From positions 620,001-684,000 of the forward strand of contig NZ_JACJPL010000027.1 in the NCBI RefSeq assembly GCF_014696065.1: a stretch of DNA of 64,000 nucleotides, given 5' to 3'. This DNA comes from Leptolyngbya sp. FACHB-261 (lineage in GTDB: Bacteria > Cyanobacteriota > Cyanobacteriia > FACHB-261). Position numbers and translations under genes: made by a program. Shown piece by piece: positions 28,948 to 37,262 of this stretch (positions are counted from its first letter, which is position 1; each line of letters opens with the position of its first letter). A model generated the notes under the pieces. That model was not told the origin of the DNA. It did no database searches and saw nothing but the letters and a program-made list of their open reading frames with translations.

Positions 28948-30415
28948 TCTTCACGCATTGGCTAACTAGCCGCAGTTGAAAGGCATCCGGATGACGCAGT
29001 GCCGCAACCACAGGTTCAGTCACAAGAATTTGACAGTGATAGTCCTTAGTCAGGCGCTCGACTCGTGAAGCCAGATTCACTGGGTCACCAATCACGGTGG
29101 ATTCAATCCGCGAAGTAAAGCCGACTGTGCCCATCACAACTTCACCACGGTGAATGCCAATACCAATATCAATTTGTGGCAAACCCTGGTGAAGCCGCTC
29201 AGCGTTGAATTGAGTCAGGGTACGACGCAGGGCCAGAGCTGCCTGCAAAACTCCATCAGTGGCTTCATCATCAAATAGAGCCATGATGGCATCGCCAATG
29301 TATTTGTCAATGAATCCATTGGCTTCGTTGATCACTTGGCCCATGCAAGCGAGATAGGCATTGAGAAATTGAAAGATTTCACTGGGGGTCAATTTCTCAG
29401 AGAGGCTGGTGTAGCCTCGAATATCTGTGAATAAAATCGAAATTTGACGTGTAACTGCGACACCAACCTGAATTTGCTCAATTCCCTCTGGCGCAATCAC
29501 GGAAAGAAATTTCTCGGGCACGAACCGCTCAAAAGATTCCAGAGTTTTTTGCAACTTGCTGAAGGAAGCCTGAAGCGCTGCTGACATTTCGTTGAAGGAT
29601 GTAGCTAGAGCGCCAATTTCATCAGCCCGTTGCAAATTGGCGCGATGGTGCAGATCGCCGCTGGCAATTTTGGCCGCGCTGCTTTGCAAATGGCGAACCG
29701 GCTCACTGAGATGTCGAGCTAGCAGATAGGCACTGAGCAAACCAAACATCAAACCAAATGCCCCGACGAGCAGTGCCTTTTGTACTGCCAGCGCCACAGC
29801 TCGATCTACCTGTCGCAGTGAGATGCCCACACGCAACGTCCCGAGCTTTCCACCAGTAGCAAGGTGAATAGCGGAGGCAACTTCGATGACCCGTTCGCCG
29901 CGTTGAGCCCGTTGGTGATTGGGTGGAAAGATAATATCGCGCAGGATAAACGTTTCGGCAGTGTGAGGTTTTTCCAAAGCCGCAAGCGCAGCCTCCGTTA
30001 CCCCAATTGGCACCAGGTTAGGAACGTACTGCTCCTGAAACTCACTGGGCGAGGCAGCAACAATTTGGTTGTCTAACTTCGCATCGGACACCAGTATGTA
30101 AACGAAGTCCGGATTGTCGCGTAGTAGCAAGTCGAGATTGACGCGAATCGCACTCCAGTTTTGCTCATTGAGATCGCCACTCGATGTCTGCGACAGCAGC
30201 AGGGCAAAGGACTGAGCCTGGGCCCGCTTTTGCTCCTGATAGAAGTCGCGCTCATTGGTCGCCCAGAGCCACACCACAGCAGAGACAATCGTGACGATGA
30301 CCAGGGTGGTGCTGGTCATAATCTGAGTGCGGATGGAGCTAAATTGCCAAGGTTTTAGGGGCCAAGGTTTTAGAAGCCAGCGTCTTAGGGGCTGGGGCTT
30401 TGCTGTCTGTTTCAT
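28898..30415 (-). CDS. membrane class III adenylyl cyclase with HAMP domain
   Basis: 505 residues. N-terminal span (about 31-52), an extracytoplasmic sensor of ~165 residues, a second span (~215-235), HAMP (ARHLSEPVRHLQSSAAKIAS), a short helix, then the cyclase domain. Catalytic features: ILFTDIRGYTSLSE and YIGDAIMALF (metal Asp residues), IDKYIGD (purine-specifying Lys), and STVIGDPVNLASRVERL (Thr specificity residue plus Asn/Arg). Lys with Thr indicates class IIIb adenylyl cyclase. Its ATG overlaps the stop of the preceding lipoprotein gene (30412-30415), so it is the translationally coupled last gene of the polyamine-type operon. Confidence 0.9.
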   Translation of the reverse strand: MKQTAKPQPLRRWLLKPWPLKPWQFSSIRTQIMTSTTLVIVTIVSAVVWLWATNERDFYQEQKRAQAQSFALLLSQTSSGDLNEQNWSAIRVNLDLLLRDNPDFVYILVSDAKLDNQIVAASPSEFQEQYVPNLVPIGVTEAALAALEKPHTAETFILRDIIFPPNHQRAQRGERVIEVASAIHLATGGKLGTLRVGISLRQVDRAVALAVQKALLVGAFGLMFGLLSAYLLARHLSEPVRHLQSSAAKIASGDLHHRANLQRADEIGALATSFNEMSAALQASFSKLQKTLESFERFVPEKFLSVIAPEGIEQIQVGVAVTRQISILFTDIRGYTSLSEKLTPSEIFQFLNAYLACMGQVINEANGFIDKYIGDAIMALFDDEATDGVLQAALALRRTLTQFNAERLHQGLPQIDIGIGIHRGEVVMGTVGFTSRIESTVIGDPVNLASRVERLTKDYHCQILVTEPVVAALRHPDAFQLRLVSQCVKIRGKDEPVAIYELQVP

Positions 30416-31473
30416 CGCCCAGGCACCTCTAGTTCTTCAACAAAAGTCATCCAGCCCTTAACCCCGTTCTGGCTAACACAGTGGTGGGGTAGAGCGAGGG
30501 TTACGGGCCCCCCCAAGCGAGCCGGGATTGGCTGCCGGTCATCGCCCCAGTGAGTCGCAAGCAGCAGGTCACAACGGTTCACCGCATCAGCGCTGAGTGT
30601 GACGGGCTGGGTGAGGTCGCGATCAACCGCTGCTTTTCCCCGAACCACCACGTGTTGACTGGCTTGCAAGCTCACGCCTGCCGCAGCTAGCAGATCGCGC
30701 AAGCGCACACCTTGGAGTTTGACCTTGCCAACCGGCCAGCCCAGGCGATACTCAACCGCTTCTTCAAGGCTGGTTTGGGGCAGTTTGGCTAAGGCACTGG
30801 CCTCAAAGCGGTACTCCTGCTGGTTCGCTTTAAGCCGCAGTTGGATAGGCTCGGTCCCGACAATAACGTGCGTGACATAGTAGGACCAGAATTTATCGCT
30901 GTAGACCTGCTCCAACTGCGGATATTGACGGTAGGGAAACACCAGAAAGACGGGGCCACCCTGGTTGCGTTGGATAAACTGGCCGTTGCGCTTAAGAGCA
31001 AGCGTAATCGGATAGCGCTGCAAATCATCCAGATTGACGGTGGAGCGAAAGGCATCGAAGGTCACAAAGGTCACCTCTTGTACGCCAGGTTTCACCCCCA
31101 CTTGCTTGAGCAGATCTGCCACACCAATGCCCTGAAAGTCCAGCACAGCGTTTAGCTCTGTGGGATTCAAGGGCGATTGAGTCAGTACGCGACTGGTCGC
31201 CAGCGATTGTAGTTGTTGCCACGTGAGCGTGACTGGCGTTTGCCTCAACGTCTGTCCTGTAACCAACAAGCGCCAGGACTGAGTTTGGGTCTGTGGGTTA
31301 TGGAGATGGGCTGCCGCCAAAGTGGCATTGCGCATCAGAGCTTCTTGCTGCCAAGTCGCTAATTGAACTTCAGTCGGCTGTTGCCTGCACCCCTGTAGAC
31401 TCCCTGCCAAGGCCAAAATGCCAGCAGCAAGCAAAGGGACTCTGAGCCTAAGACAACTTGATGCAGTTAGCAT
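30412..31473 (-). CDS. lipoprotein with two sulfite-oxidase-like domains
   Basis: The start is the ATG at 31473 (MLTASSCLRLRVPLLAAG), giving a lipoprotein signal with lipobox SLQGC; the longer frame would overlap the upstream gene. About 353 residues. Two repeats of an oxidoreductase molybdopterin-binding-like fold: first GIGVADLLKQVGVKPG with GGPVFLVFPYRQYPQ and DKFWSYYVTHV, second GVRLRDLLAAAGVSL with GGPVTLALPHHCVSQNGVKGW. A canonical molybdenum-ligating Cys is not evident, so it may not be a true molybdoenzyme. It should sit at the outer face of the membrane. Coupled to the cyclase. Confidence 0.72.
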   Translation of the reverse strand: MLTASSCLRLRVPLLAAGILALAGSLQGCRQQPTEVQLATWQQEALMRNATLAAAHLHNPQTQTQSWRLLVTGQTLRQTPVTLTWQQLQSLATSRVLTQSPLNPTELNAVLDFQGIGVADLLKQVGVKPGVQEVTFVTFDAFRSTVNLDDLQRYPITLALKRNGQFIQRNQGGPVFLVFPYRQYPQLEQVYSDKFWSYYVTHVIVGTEPIQLRLKANQQEYRFEASALAKLPQTSLEEAVEYRLGWPVGKVKLQGVRLRDLLAAAGVSLQASQHVVVRGKAAVDRDLTQPVTLSADAVNRCDLLLATHWGDDRQPIPARLGGPVTLALPHHCVSQNGVKGWMTFVEELEVPGR

Positions 31474-31522
31474 GCTTGTAGCCAACACATTATGAGAATA
31501 GCCTTGTGCTCCCTCTAGGGCT

Positions 31523-31930
31523 CTAACCACTGATCGCCAAGTAATGCCAGGAGTCACTGTTGCCATTTCCACTGATGTTTAGCGTCAGTAATTGAGCCAG
31601 TTTCTCCGCTTTATTTCGATTATTTTGTTGGTAATCGCAAACATGAATATCAACTGAGATTTTGCCCTTCTCTGGCCAGAAGTGAAGAGCAATATGCGAC
31701 TCCTCTAATAGAACGACGGCTGAAATTCCTTGAGGTTCGAAGGTGAACGCTAGTTCGCCCACTGCTTTTAGCCCAACGTTTTGAACCGAGTCTTTCAAGA
31801 AACTCAAAAACTCAGTTTCTGTCCATTCAAAGATTTCTGGTGCAGCAGTAAGGACTGCCGAGAGGTGATGGGACTTCAGACCAGAACTAGAATTAAGGCT
31901 CGGGTTAGACACCATAAACTCTGCGTCCAT
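31523..31930 (-). CDS. speD: S-adenosylmethionine decarboxylase proenzyme
   Basis: 135 residues, prokaryotic short type. The pyruvoyl-forming region is intact: LLEESHIALHFWPE, with the Ser of ESH expected to become the pyruvoyl group, the catalytic His (LHFW), and the Cys in DIHVCDY. It supplies decarboxylated AdoMet, the aminopropyl donor. Starts at 31930 or 31915 are both possible; either overlaps the 3' end of the DUF4178 gene. The partner SpeE-like enzyme is two genes upstream in the same operon. Confidence 0.9.
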   Translation of the reverse strand: MDAEFMVSNPSLNSSSGLKSHHLSAVLTAAPEIFEWTETEFLSFLKDSVQNVGLKAVGELAFTFEPQGISAVVLLEESHIALHFWPEKGKISVDIHVCDYQQNNRNKAEKLAQLLTLNISGNGNSDSWHYLAISG

Positions 31931-32498
31931 CTCCCGGCAAAATAGTGAGCAGAGTAGGGGAAATCCGTTCGCCCGCAGTCACCTCAACCTTGCCATCCCA
32001 GACTTCGACCGAGAGCACTTTATTGCCAGGCCCGTTGTAGTCGAAATACTGGCAGCGCTGGGCCTTGCGATTAAGGGTTTTGCTGGAGGGGGTCATCTTA
32101 GCAGAGCCTGCTTCTCTACAGGTATAAGCTTCACCGCCAAAAGTTAGTTTCTGTGGGGGTGTACTGCTAATTTCCAAATCCGAGATCGGTTCTAACCAGC
32201 AGACTTCAAGCTGGTCATCTTCTTCGACTGAGAGCCAACAAACTTGCTCACCCTCTTGCAGTAGATATTCCAGCCATTGATAGCCATTGCTGTCATAGGT
32301 GAGCCGTCCTTCGACGACCCAATCACCGCCCAAATATTGCACAAAGTCGCCTAGTTGCAGATCGAAAATGGAGCGTTCTACTGATGCAACTAGAGGAGCG
32401 CTGCTCGGTTTCAGAGCCTGACTTTGCCGCTGCTGAACCAGTAATACAATGCCCAGGCAAACCAGTAGACCAATACCCAGCCAGATTAATACCAGCAC
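31905..32498 (-). CDS. DUF4178 protein with N-terminal membrane anchor
   Basis: 197 residues. One span at residues 3-24 (LIWLGIGLLVCLGIVLLVQQ), then a beta-rich domain with the DUF4178 hallmarks: LQLGDFVQYLGGDWVVEGRL, YQWLEYLLQEGEQVCWLSVE and a second half ending PGNKVLSVEVWDGKVEVTAGE. Function unknown. DUF4178 genes recur beside SpeE-like, AdoMet decarboxylase and DUF350 genes in diverse bacteria, which fits this operon exactly. It starts 15 bp after the SpeE-like stop and overlaps the decarboxylase start. Confidence 0.85.
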   Translation of the reverse strand: MLVLIWLGIGLLVCLGIVLLVQQRQSQALKPSSAPLVASVERSIFDLQLGDFVQYLGGDWVVEGRLTYDSNGYQWLEYLLQEGEQVCWLSVEEDDQLEVCWLEPISDLEISSTPPQKLTFGGEAYTCREAGSAKMTPSSKTLNRKAQRCQYFDYNGPGNKVLSVEVWDGKVEVTAGERISPTLLTILPGDGRRVYGV

Positions 32499-32513
32499 AG
32501 TAGAACCCTCTCG

Positions 32514-34094
32514 TTACTGATAAGCTGCCCAACGCGGGTCATCTTGATAACGCACAATTATTGGATAAGCAAGTCGATTAACCTCAACTGGACCGATTTC
32601 GATATCGCCAGGCAGTTGGAATAACTGAGCTAGCATCGGCTGACGCAAGAAACGCGTTGCCACCGGCAGTTGCAGCGTGGTTGGCGTGATTGGGGTACGG
32701 GAGGCCAGCACAAAGCCCCAAGGTCCAAAACTGGGCACATCAATTACATAAGGCTGCACGGCCAGACCTACAGCCTGGAGCGTAGCCGCAATGCAAGCAA
32801 AGGCACGGGGCGCAAAGAACGGACTCGAAGCCTGAGTTACTAACACACCACCAGCCGCCAAGCGAGGCAGCAGACGTTGATAAAAGCCCTCGGCATAAAG
32901 TTTGGCAATTGTCTCCCGGTCTGGATCCGGGAAATCGGCAATGATCACGTCGAAGCGTTCATCTAGAGCGGGAGCCGCTACAAAGGCATCCGCCTGTTGA
33001 ACCTCCACCCGAGGGTCTACTAGGGCACCAGCATTGACCCGGGTTAGAAAGGGATGGCGACGGGCCAAGTTCACGACCGCCTGGTCGAGGTCAATCAGCA
33101 GCACCCGTTCGACCTCCGGCCACTTCAGCACCTCGCGTAGCGCCAAGCCGTCCCCCGCCCCCAGTAGCAAGACCCGCCGTCGGGTTGAACTGGCACTCAT
33201 GGCTGGATGCACTAATGCCTCGTGATAGCGGTACTCATCCAGAGTTGAAAACTGTAAGTCGCCATCCAGAAACAACCGTACATCCGCACCCTGCCGAGTT
33301 AGAACAATGCGCTGATAGGGTGACTGAATGCGGGCAATAATCGGCGCGTTGTATTGGGTATTTTCCAGACGGTCGCCCAACGAAGTTGCCACCGGTGCAA
33401 AGGCACACAAGCCCAAGCCCAGCACCAGACCCCAGTAGCTCCAAGCGCGAACTTTGGGCTCAGACTGAGCAAAAGCTCGTCCTAAGGCAAAGACCATGAA
33501 GGCAGGCAAGGCCCCAATTACTGCGGCTGAAGGAAACAAGCCCAGAACCGGTAATAGCAACACCGGAAAGGCCAAAGACCCCAACAGTGCCCCCAGGTAA
33601 TCGAGCGCTAGTACCCCGGATAGAGCATCGCGCACGCCCTCATCCTGCTCCAGTAGCCGGGTCAGGAGAGGCACCTCCAAGCCAGCCAGGGTACCCAGCA
33701 GTCCAGTCACCAACACCAAACCCAGCCACAGGGGACCACTGACCACAAACAAGGCGAACAGGCCCAAGGGCAAGAAGACAATGAGTGGGGCGATCAGCAG
33801 CTCAATTTGCACAAAGGCCAATAACAACTGCTGCTGTTGTTGGGCTGGTTCGCCTTGGTCACCAATAAAGCGGCTGAAGTAAGCGCCAATCCCCATCGCC
33901 GCTAAAAAGCCTCCCACCGCTACCCCATAAGCGAGGGCCTGATTGCCGACAAGATAGCTGGCTAGCGTCCCTAGCAGTAACTCAGCAGCCAAAGCGCAAC
34001 CGGAACAGATCGCGGTGGCCGTCAGCAATAGCAGGCGTTGACTGCGGCTCAAGGGTTGGAATGAACTGACCTCAGTCAGTAGGTCTAGGGTCAT
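32514..34094 (-). CDS. membrane-fused SpeE-like aminopropyltransferase
   Basis: 526 residues. The N-terminal ~220 residues form about seven spans (ATAICSGCALAAELLLGTLA onward). The C-terminal domain is a spermidine-synthase-like Rossmann enzyme: LLLGAGDGLALREVL (AdoMet site), LLIDLDQAVVNLARR, and VIIADFPDPDRETIAKLYAE, a variant of the DSxDP catalytic loop that lacks the usual following Gly-Pro. YNAPIIARIQSPYQRIVLTR and LDGDLQFSTLDEYRYHEAL are typical. Substrate could be a polyamine or a peptide amine at the membrane. The ATG overlaps the stop of the small gene upstream (TAATG). Confidence 0.88.
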   Translation of the reverse strand: MTLDLLTEVSSFQPLSRSQRLLLLTATAICSGCALAAELLLGTLASYLVGNQALAYGVAVGGFLAAMGIGAYFSRFIGDQGEPAQQQQQLLLAFVQIELLIAPLIVFLPLGLFALFVVSGPLWLGLVLVTGLLGTLAGLEVPLLTRLLEQDEGVRDALSGVLALDYLGALLGSLAFPVLLLPVLGLFPSAAVIGALPAFMVFALGRAFAQSEPKVRAWSYWGLVLGLGLCAFAPVATSLGDRLENTQYNAPIIARIQSPYQRIVLTRQGADVRLFLDGDLQFSTLDEYRYHEALVHPAMSASSTRRRVLLLGAGDGLALREVLKWPEVERVLLIDLDQAVVNLARRHPFLTRVNAGALVDPRVEVQQADAFVAAPALDERFDVIIADFPDPDRETIAKLYAEGFYQRLLPRLAAGGVLVTQASSPFFAPRAFACIAATLQAVGLAVQPYVIDVPSFGPWGFVLASRTPITPTTLQLPVATRFLRQPMLAQLFQLPGDIEIGPVEVNRLAYPIIVRYQDDPRWAAYQ

Positions 34095-34324
34095 TATTTG
34101 CCAGCCCCCGGTCCACCGCCACGAAAACTGCTGTAAGCCGTACGGGAGGGCAAGGGTTGCCAGGTTTGGTTGCGATAGTACCCGGATAACTCAGTGCCGT
34201 GGCGTGACCAATAGAGCGGTTGTTGTTCCTGGCGCAGATTAAGGGCTGAGGGTTGAAAGTAGCCAGCCAGGATAGTGAGCAGCGCAAGGATTAGGGCAGC
34301 AATTGCCAGAAATTGAGTGAGCAT
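34094..34324 (-). CDS. small membrane protein of the polyamine-type operon
   Basis: 76 residues: one N-terminal span (FLAIAALILALLTILAGYF), then a polar tail rich in Gln, Tyr, Trp and Arg ending SSFRGGGPGAGK. The stop overlaps the SpeE-like start, so the two are translationally coupled. I know no named family. The Gly-rich C-terminus with a terminal lysine is notable as a possible modification target of the neighbouring aminopropyltransferase, but that is speculation. Confidence 0.7.
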   Translation of the reverse strand: MLTQFLAIAALILALLTILAGYFQPSALNLRQEQQPLYWSRHGTELSGYYRNQTWQPLPSRTAYSSFRGGGPGAGK

Positions 34325-34405
34325 CGCTCGATCTTTCTCGCAGTAGGATCTTTCTCGAAGCAGGTAGCCGCGTGAACAGCCGGGTTAGTTGTAGAGTCTT
34401 CCCGC

Positions 34406-35398
34406 TTAGGTCCAGCGAACCTGACTAACCTCAACATTTCTCAGCGTGCGAGCCCCCTCACTCACCCGCAAGCAGGTGGAGTCCACAGAGGCATCGGGTG
34501 TGACCTCGACCGCAAACCGATAGGAACTGCGTGGTTCTAGCATCAGCAAGGTTTCAAACTGAGCCGTTGCCTTCTCGACGGTGCCTTTGTCATTGCGGTG
34601 AAAGCGCAACCGCACCCAGTCAGTTTGCTGATGCACCGGATCGCCATTACGATTGCTTACGACCAGCGCCACTTGCAATCGTTGAGGAGCCGTGTCATCA
34701 GCAGCAATTGCAACTACAACCTTCACCAAATTGTTAGGGCCACCTACCACTGCCCGTTCACCAATGTCGCTGAAAGGCATCGTCTTGGCAATAACGCCCT
34801 TACCTGAACCGAGGACACTCAGGTAAGCTAATGCCGCTAGACTGCCAGAGCCCAACAATCCAGCCCATAAGTAACGGCCATCAACAACGCCGTTGCGCAC
34901 TGTGATCTCAAACGGCACGGGCTGGTCGAGTTCCTGTCCTGCCGTATCGCCATATTCAAGGACATCAACCACAATGCTGACAGTTTCTGATTGAGCGCTG
35001 CGTACATCCAGCCCGCCCCATAGGTCGTCTTCTTGCCAGCTACCCGACTCGCCCTCCTCCTGCCAGGTGCCTGACTCACTCCAAGCTTGCTTGAGGCCAC
35101 TAGCCAGAACCTTGCCCTGAGAATCTTGTAACTGAATTTCGTAAGTTACCCACTGGTTGCTCGGCAAAACGGCCTTTACCTCAATGCGCAACGCTCCCAG
35201 AGTTGCCCTTTGAAGGACCAGAGGTTGCAGCCTAGCGGGTTCGCCCTCGCTCACCTGCACCTGCGTTGACACCAGGGTTTTGGCAAAGGAACCAGAAATT
35301 AGCAAGGCTAGAAGCACCAGCACAGTCACCACCAGCGCAATATGGGGCCACAGGTCAATAAAGCGCCCGGTGCGCTGAGTTTGGACGTCGATGCTCAT
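34406..35398 (-). CDS. two-span membrane protein heading the polyamine-type operon
   Basis: 330 residues. First span ~residues 18-40 (IALVVTVLVLLALLISG), an extracytoplasmic beta-rich domain with an acidic repeat-like stretch (WSESGTWQEEGESGSWQEDD), a second span ~178-197, then a cytoplasmic beta-rich domain of ~130 residues (KVVVAIAADDTAPQRLQVAL). I do not recognise the family. It is the first minus-strand gene, 144 bp from the divergent DUF350 gene, suggesting a shared control region. Confidence 0.72.
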   Translation of the reverse strand: MSIDVQTQRTGRFIDLWPHIALVVTVLVLLALLISGSFAKTLVSTQVQVSEGEPARLQPLVLQRATLGALRIEVKAVLPSNQWVTYEIQLQDSQGKVLASGLKQAWSESGTWQEEGESGSWQEDDLWGGLDVRSAQSETVSIVVDVLEYGDTAGQELDQPVPFEITVRNGVVDGRYLWAGLLGSGSLAALAYLSVLGSGKGVIAKTMPFSDIGERAVVGGPNNLVKVVVAIAADDTAPQRLQVALVVSNRNGDPVHQQTDWVRLRFHRNDKGTVEKATAQFETLLMLEPRSSYRFAVEVTPDASVDSTCLRVSEGARTLRNVEVSQVRWT

Positions 35399-35542
35399 GG
35401 CCCTTCTCGCAGCTAGCGACTCAGATTCCTATCAATCTAGCCAGCCTATATTAGCTGTTTAGCCTCTTGTTTTCAGACTTGACAAAGTGCCTGGTTAACG
35501 CCTAATCATGGCTTGACTACAGAAGAATTGGAAGCCAACACC

Positions 35543-35755
35543 ATGATTTTGCCAACGTTACAAAAAGTTTCTGAGACGATCGGCTGGACCGTGATTGGCA
35601 TTCTGTTGCTGTATGGTGGGGTGCGCCTGTTTGACCTCATTGACCCCATCGATTACCGTGAAGAGATCCGCAAAGGTAATCTTGCCGCTGGCATCATCAT
35701 GGCTGCCCTGATCACAGGTTTAGCCGCCATTGTAATTGCGGTAATTTTGAGTTGA
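35543..35755 (+). CDS. DUF350 small membrane protein
   Basis: I choose the ATG at 35543 (MILPTLQKVSETIGW), with GGAAG eight bases upstream; a TTG at 35513 is possible. 70 residues: span, a short charged loop (FDLIDPIDYREEIRKGNLAA) and a second span. This is one DUF350 unit, with the conserved Asp and the Glu-rich turn before GN. DUF350 proteins are repeatedly found with SpeE-like/DUF4178 genes, so it belongs functionally to the divergent operon. Confidence 0.82.
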   Translation: MILPTLQKVSETIGWTVIGILLLYGGVRLFDLIDPIDYREEIRKGNLAAGIIMAALITGLAAIVIAVILS

Positions 35756-36044
35756 GACAGTTGAGTTGAGGCAGTCTCTAAGGAAGTAGCCACCCTCAAA
35801 AAACACTCTACTCAAAAAAATCCCATGCCAAAGTAATCAAAGGCAAACTCCATTAAGTTTGCTGCGGTTCTTTGAATTTCTATTCTTTGAATTTCTTTGA
35901 ATTCAATAGGCTGAAAATTGGGCTAACAGGATCGAGGATTGAGCCAGCCAACAGTCAAACCAGTCAATAGTTAGCTGCTCAGTTTAATTCCTGCTCTCAC
36001 TGTCGCCCAATCTAAATGGCCCGATTCAAGTTCGATGCACCCAA
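35756..36044. other. intergenic AT-rich stretch with short direct repeats
   Basis: Between the DUF350 gene and the VOC gene. It contains three near-tandem copies of TTCTTTGAATTT-like sequence at about 35868-35903. No gene or clear terminator is seen. Confidence 0.35.
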
Positions 36045-36476
36045 CTACGCCGAAGCTTGCGCCGCTTCAGCGTGCTCAACGGTAAAGGTAACTTCCTGTC
36101 CAAAGGTCAGTTCCAGGGTATGGCCATCTGGGTCGGCGACGAAGGCCCAGTAGCCAATCGGTGCGCCGGCATCGGCAGGTCCATCGCGCAGGCAACCCTC
36201 CTGACGAGCTTGTTCACAGAGCCGATCCACTGCTTCCCGGCTTTCGCAGGCCACACCTAGATGGGCAGGCGGTAGGATTTGATGTTCAACTTCAGGTTTT
36301 TGCAGCAGCACAATCACGAAGGGACGGGTCTGGTCGGTAATCCAGGCCACTTCATCACCGGTTTCCTCTTTGCGTCGGTGAACGACCTGCATCCGCGCAT
36401 ATCTTGCATAGAAATCAATGGTGGCATCGAGATTGGTGACCGGTATCGCCACATGGGTCAGGCCCAGATCAGACAT
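36045..36476 (-). CDS. VOC-family (glyoxalase/bleomycin-resistance-like) protein
   Basis: 143 residues, two beta-alpha-beta-beta-beta repeats. Metal-ligand-like residues at THVAIP (His near 8), PAHLGVACES and HTLELTFG (Glu). The phrase YWAFVADPDGHTLEL is the family signature. Could act on a small aldehyde or dioxygenase-type substrate; specificity cannot be read. It is monocistronic, with a short leader. Confidence 0.85.
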   Translation of the reverse strand: MSDLGLTHVAIPVTNLDATIDFYARYARMQVVHRRKEETGDEVAWITDQTRPFVIVLLQKPEVEHQILPPAHLGVACESREAVDRLCEQARQEGCLRDGPADAGAPIGYWAFVADPDGHTLELTFGQEVTFTVEHAEAAQASA

Positions 36477-36683
36477 TACAAAGGCTCCTTTTAAAGGGGT
36501 TTGTTGCTCCTACAACCCACTGTGCCTGCTCTGCTTTTGCGCGTGGTCTGTCAGGAGACGCAACTTTTAGGTCTTTCCCGCTGCCACTGGGAACTGAGTA
36601 CGCTAGGGACAGAAATCAATGCACGACCCAACTCCCACCTCAATCCACATCCCCTCAACCCACCAGTTTAGGAGCCAATCACT

Positions 36684-37048
36684 GTGGTCAAAGCAGCAGA
36701 CCCCCTTGAAGAAGCGCTCGCTCAGCTCAAGCGAGAATTGCAAACTCAATTGAGCGAAGCAGAATTAGCCCAGGTTGAACTGGAGCCAGGACGATCAAAA
36801 AAGAATTTAAAGATCTAGAAGACTTTGAAGATTTTGCCAATGACTGTATGTTTTTCGAATCATACCCAGACCAGAGCATTGCCTTGCTTTGTCCTGGTGG
36901 GGCAATAGTGCAAGTGTTGAAGGCAGAACAAGCTGAAGTGTTTCGACTGCGTTTAAGTGAGTTAATTGATAAGCTCAGGCAGGGCAATCAACTCAAAAGC
37001 CTACTCAAAGCAGTAAATGAACTAGCCTACGAATTTGCCAGTATCTAG
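36684..37048 (+). CDS. hypothetical protein needing a -1 frameshift (about 121 aa)
   Basis: GTG start at 36684 with AGGAG nine bases upstream. The first frame (LEEALAQLKRELQTQLSEAE) stops at 36816-36818. The -1 frame continues from the slippery heptamer at 36797-36803 as KEFKDLEDFEDFANDC and on to FRLRLSELIDKLRQGN, ending at 37048. The two halves are both strongly helical and amphipathic, as expected for one protein. The switch falls exactly on A AAA AAG in the correct phase, so it may be programmed; a deleted A in the run is the simpler alternative. Family not recognised. Confidence 0.6.
36797..36803 (+). promoter_or_regulatory. candidate -1 ribosomal slippery heptamer A AAA AAG
   Basis: In the zero frame the codons read TCA AAA AAG, i.e. 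the same heptamer as in E. coli dnaX. A GGAG at 36782-36785 lies 11 bases upstream, close to the spacing at which an internal Shine-Dalgarno stimulates -1 shifting. I see no strong downstream hairpin. Slippage would open the frame that continues to 37048. Confidence 0.4.
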
Positions 37049-37262
37049 CACTCTTTGAGATTGTGAAACCAAGCTCTAAAGTCAAGCTCTAAAGTCTAGA
37101 CAGAGCCAACTAGAATTCAGGGTCTTCAGGATTGATCATGAAGTTTGCAATTCTAAAGTACGCGCTTCCAAAGCAATTGCAAATACATACTGAAAGACAT
37201 CTAAAATTGTGAGCTGGTTGCTACACTACGCTTGATTCCAGCGTTACCTACTGCCAATCGAC

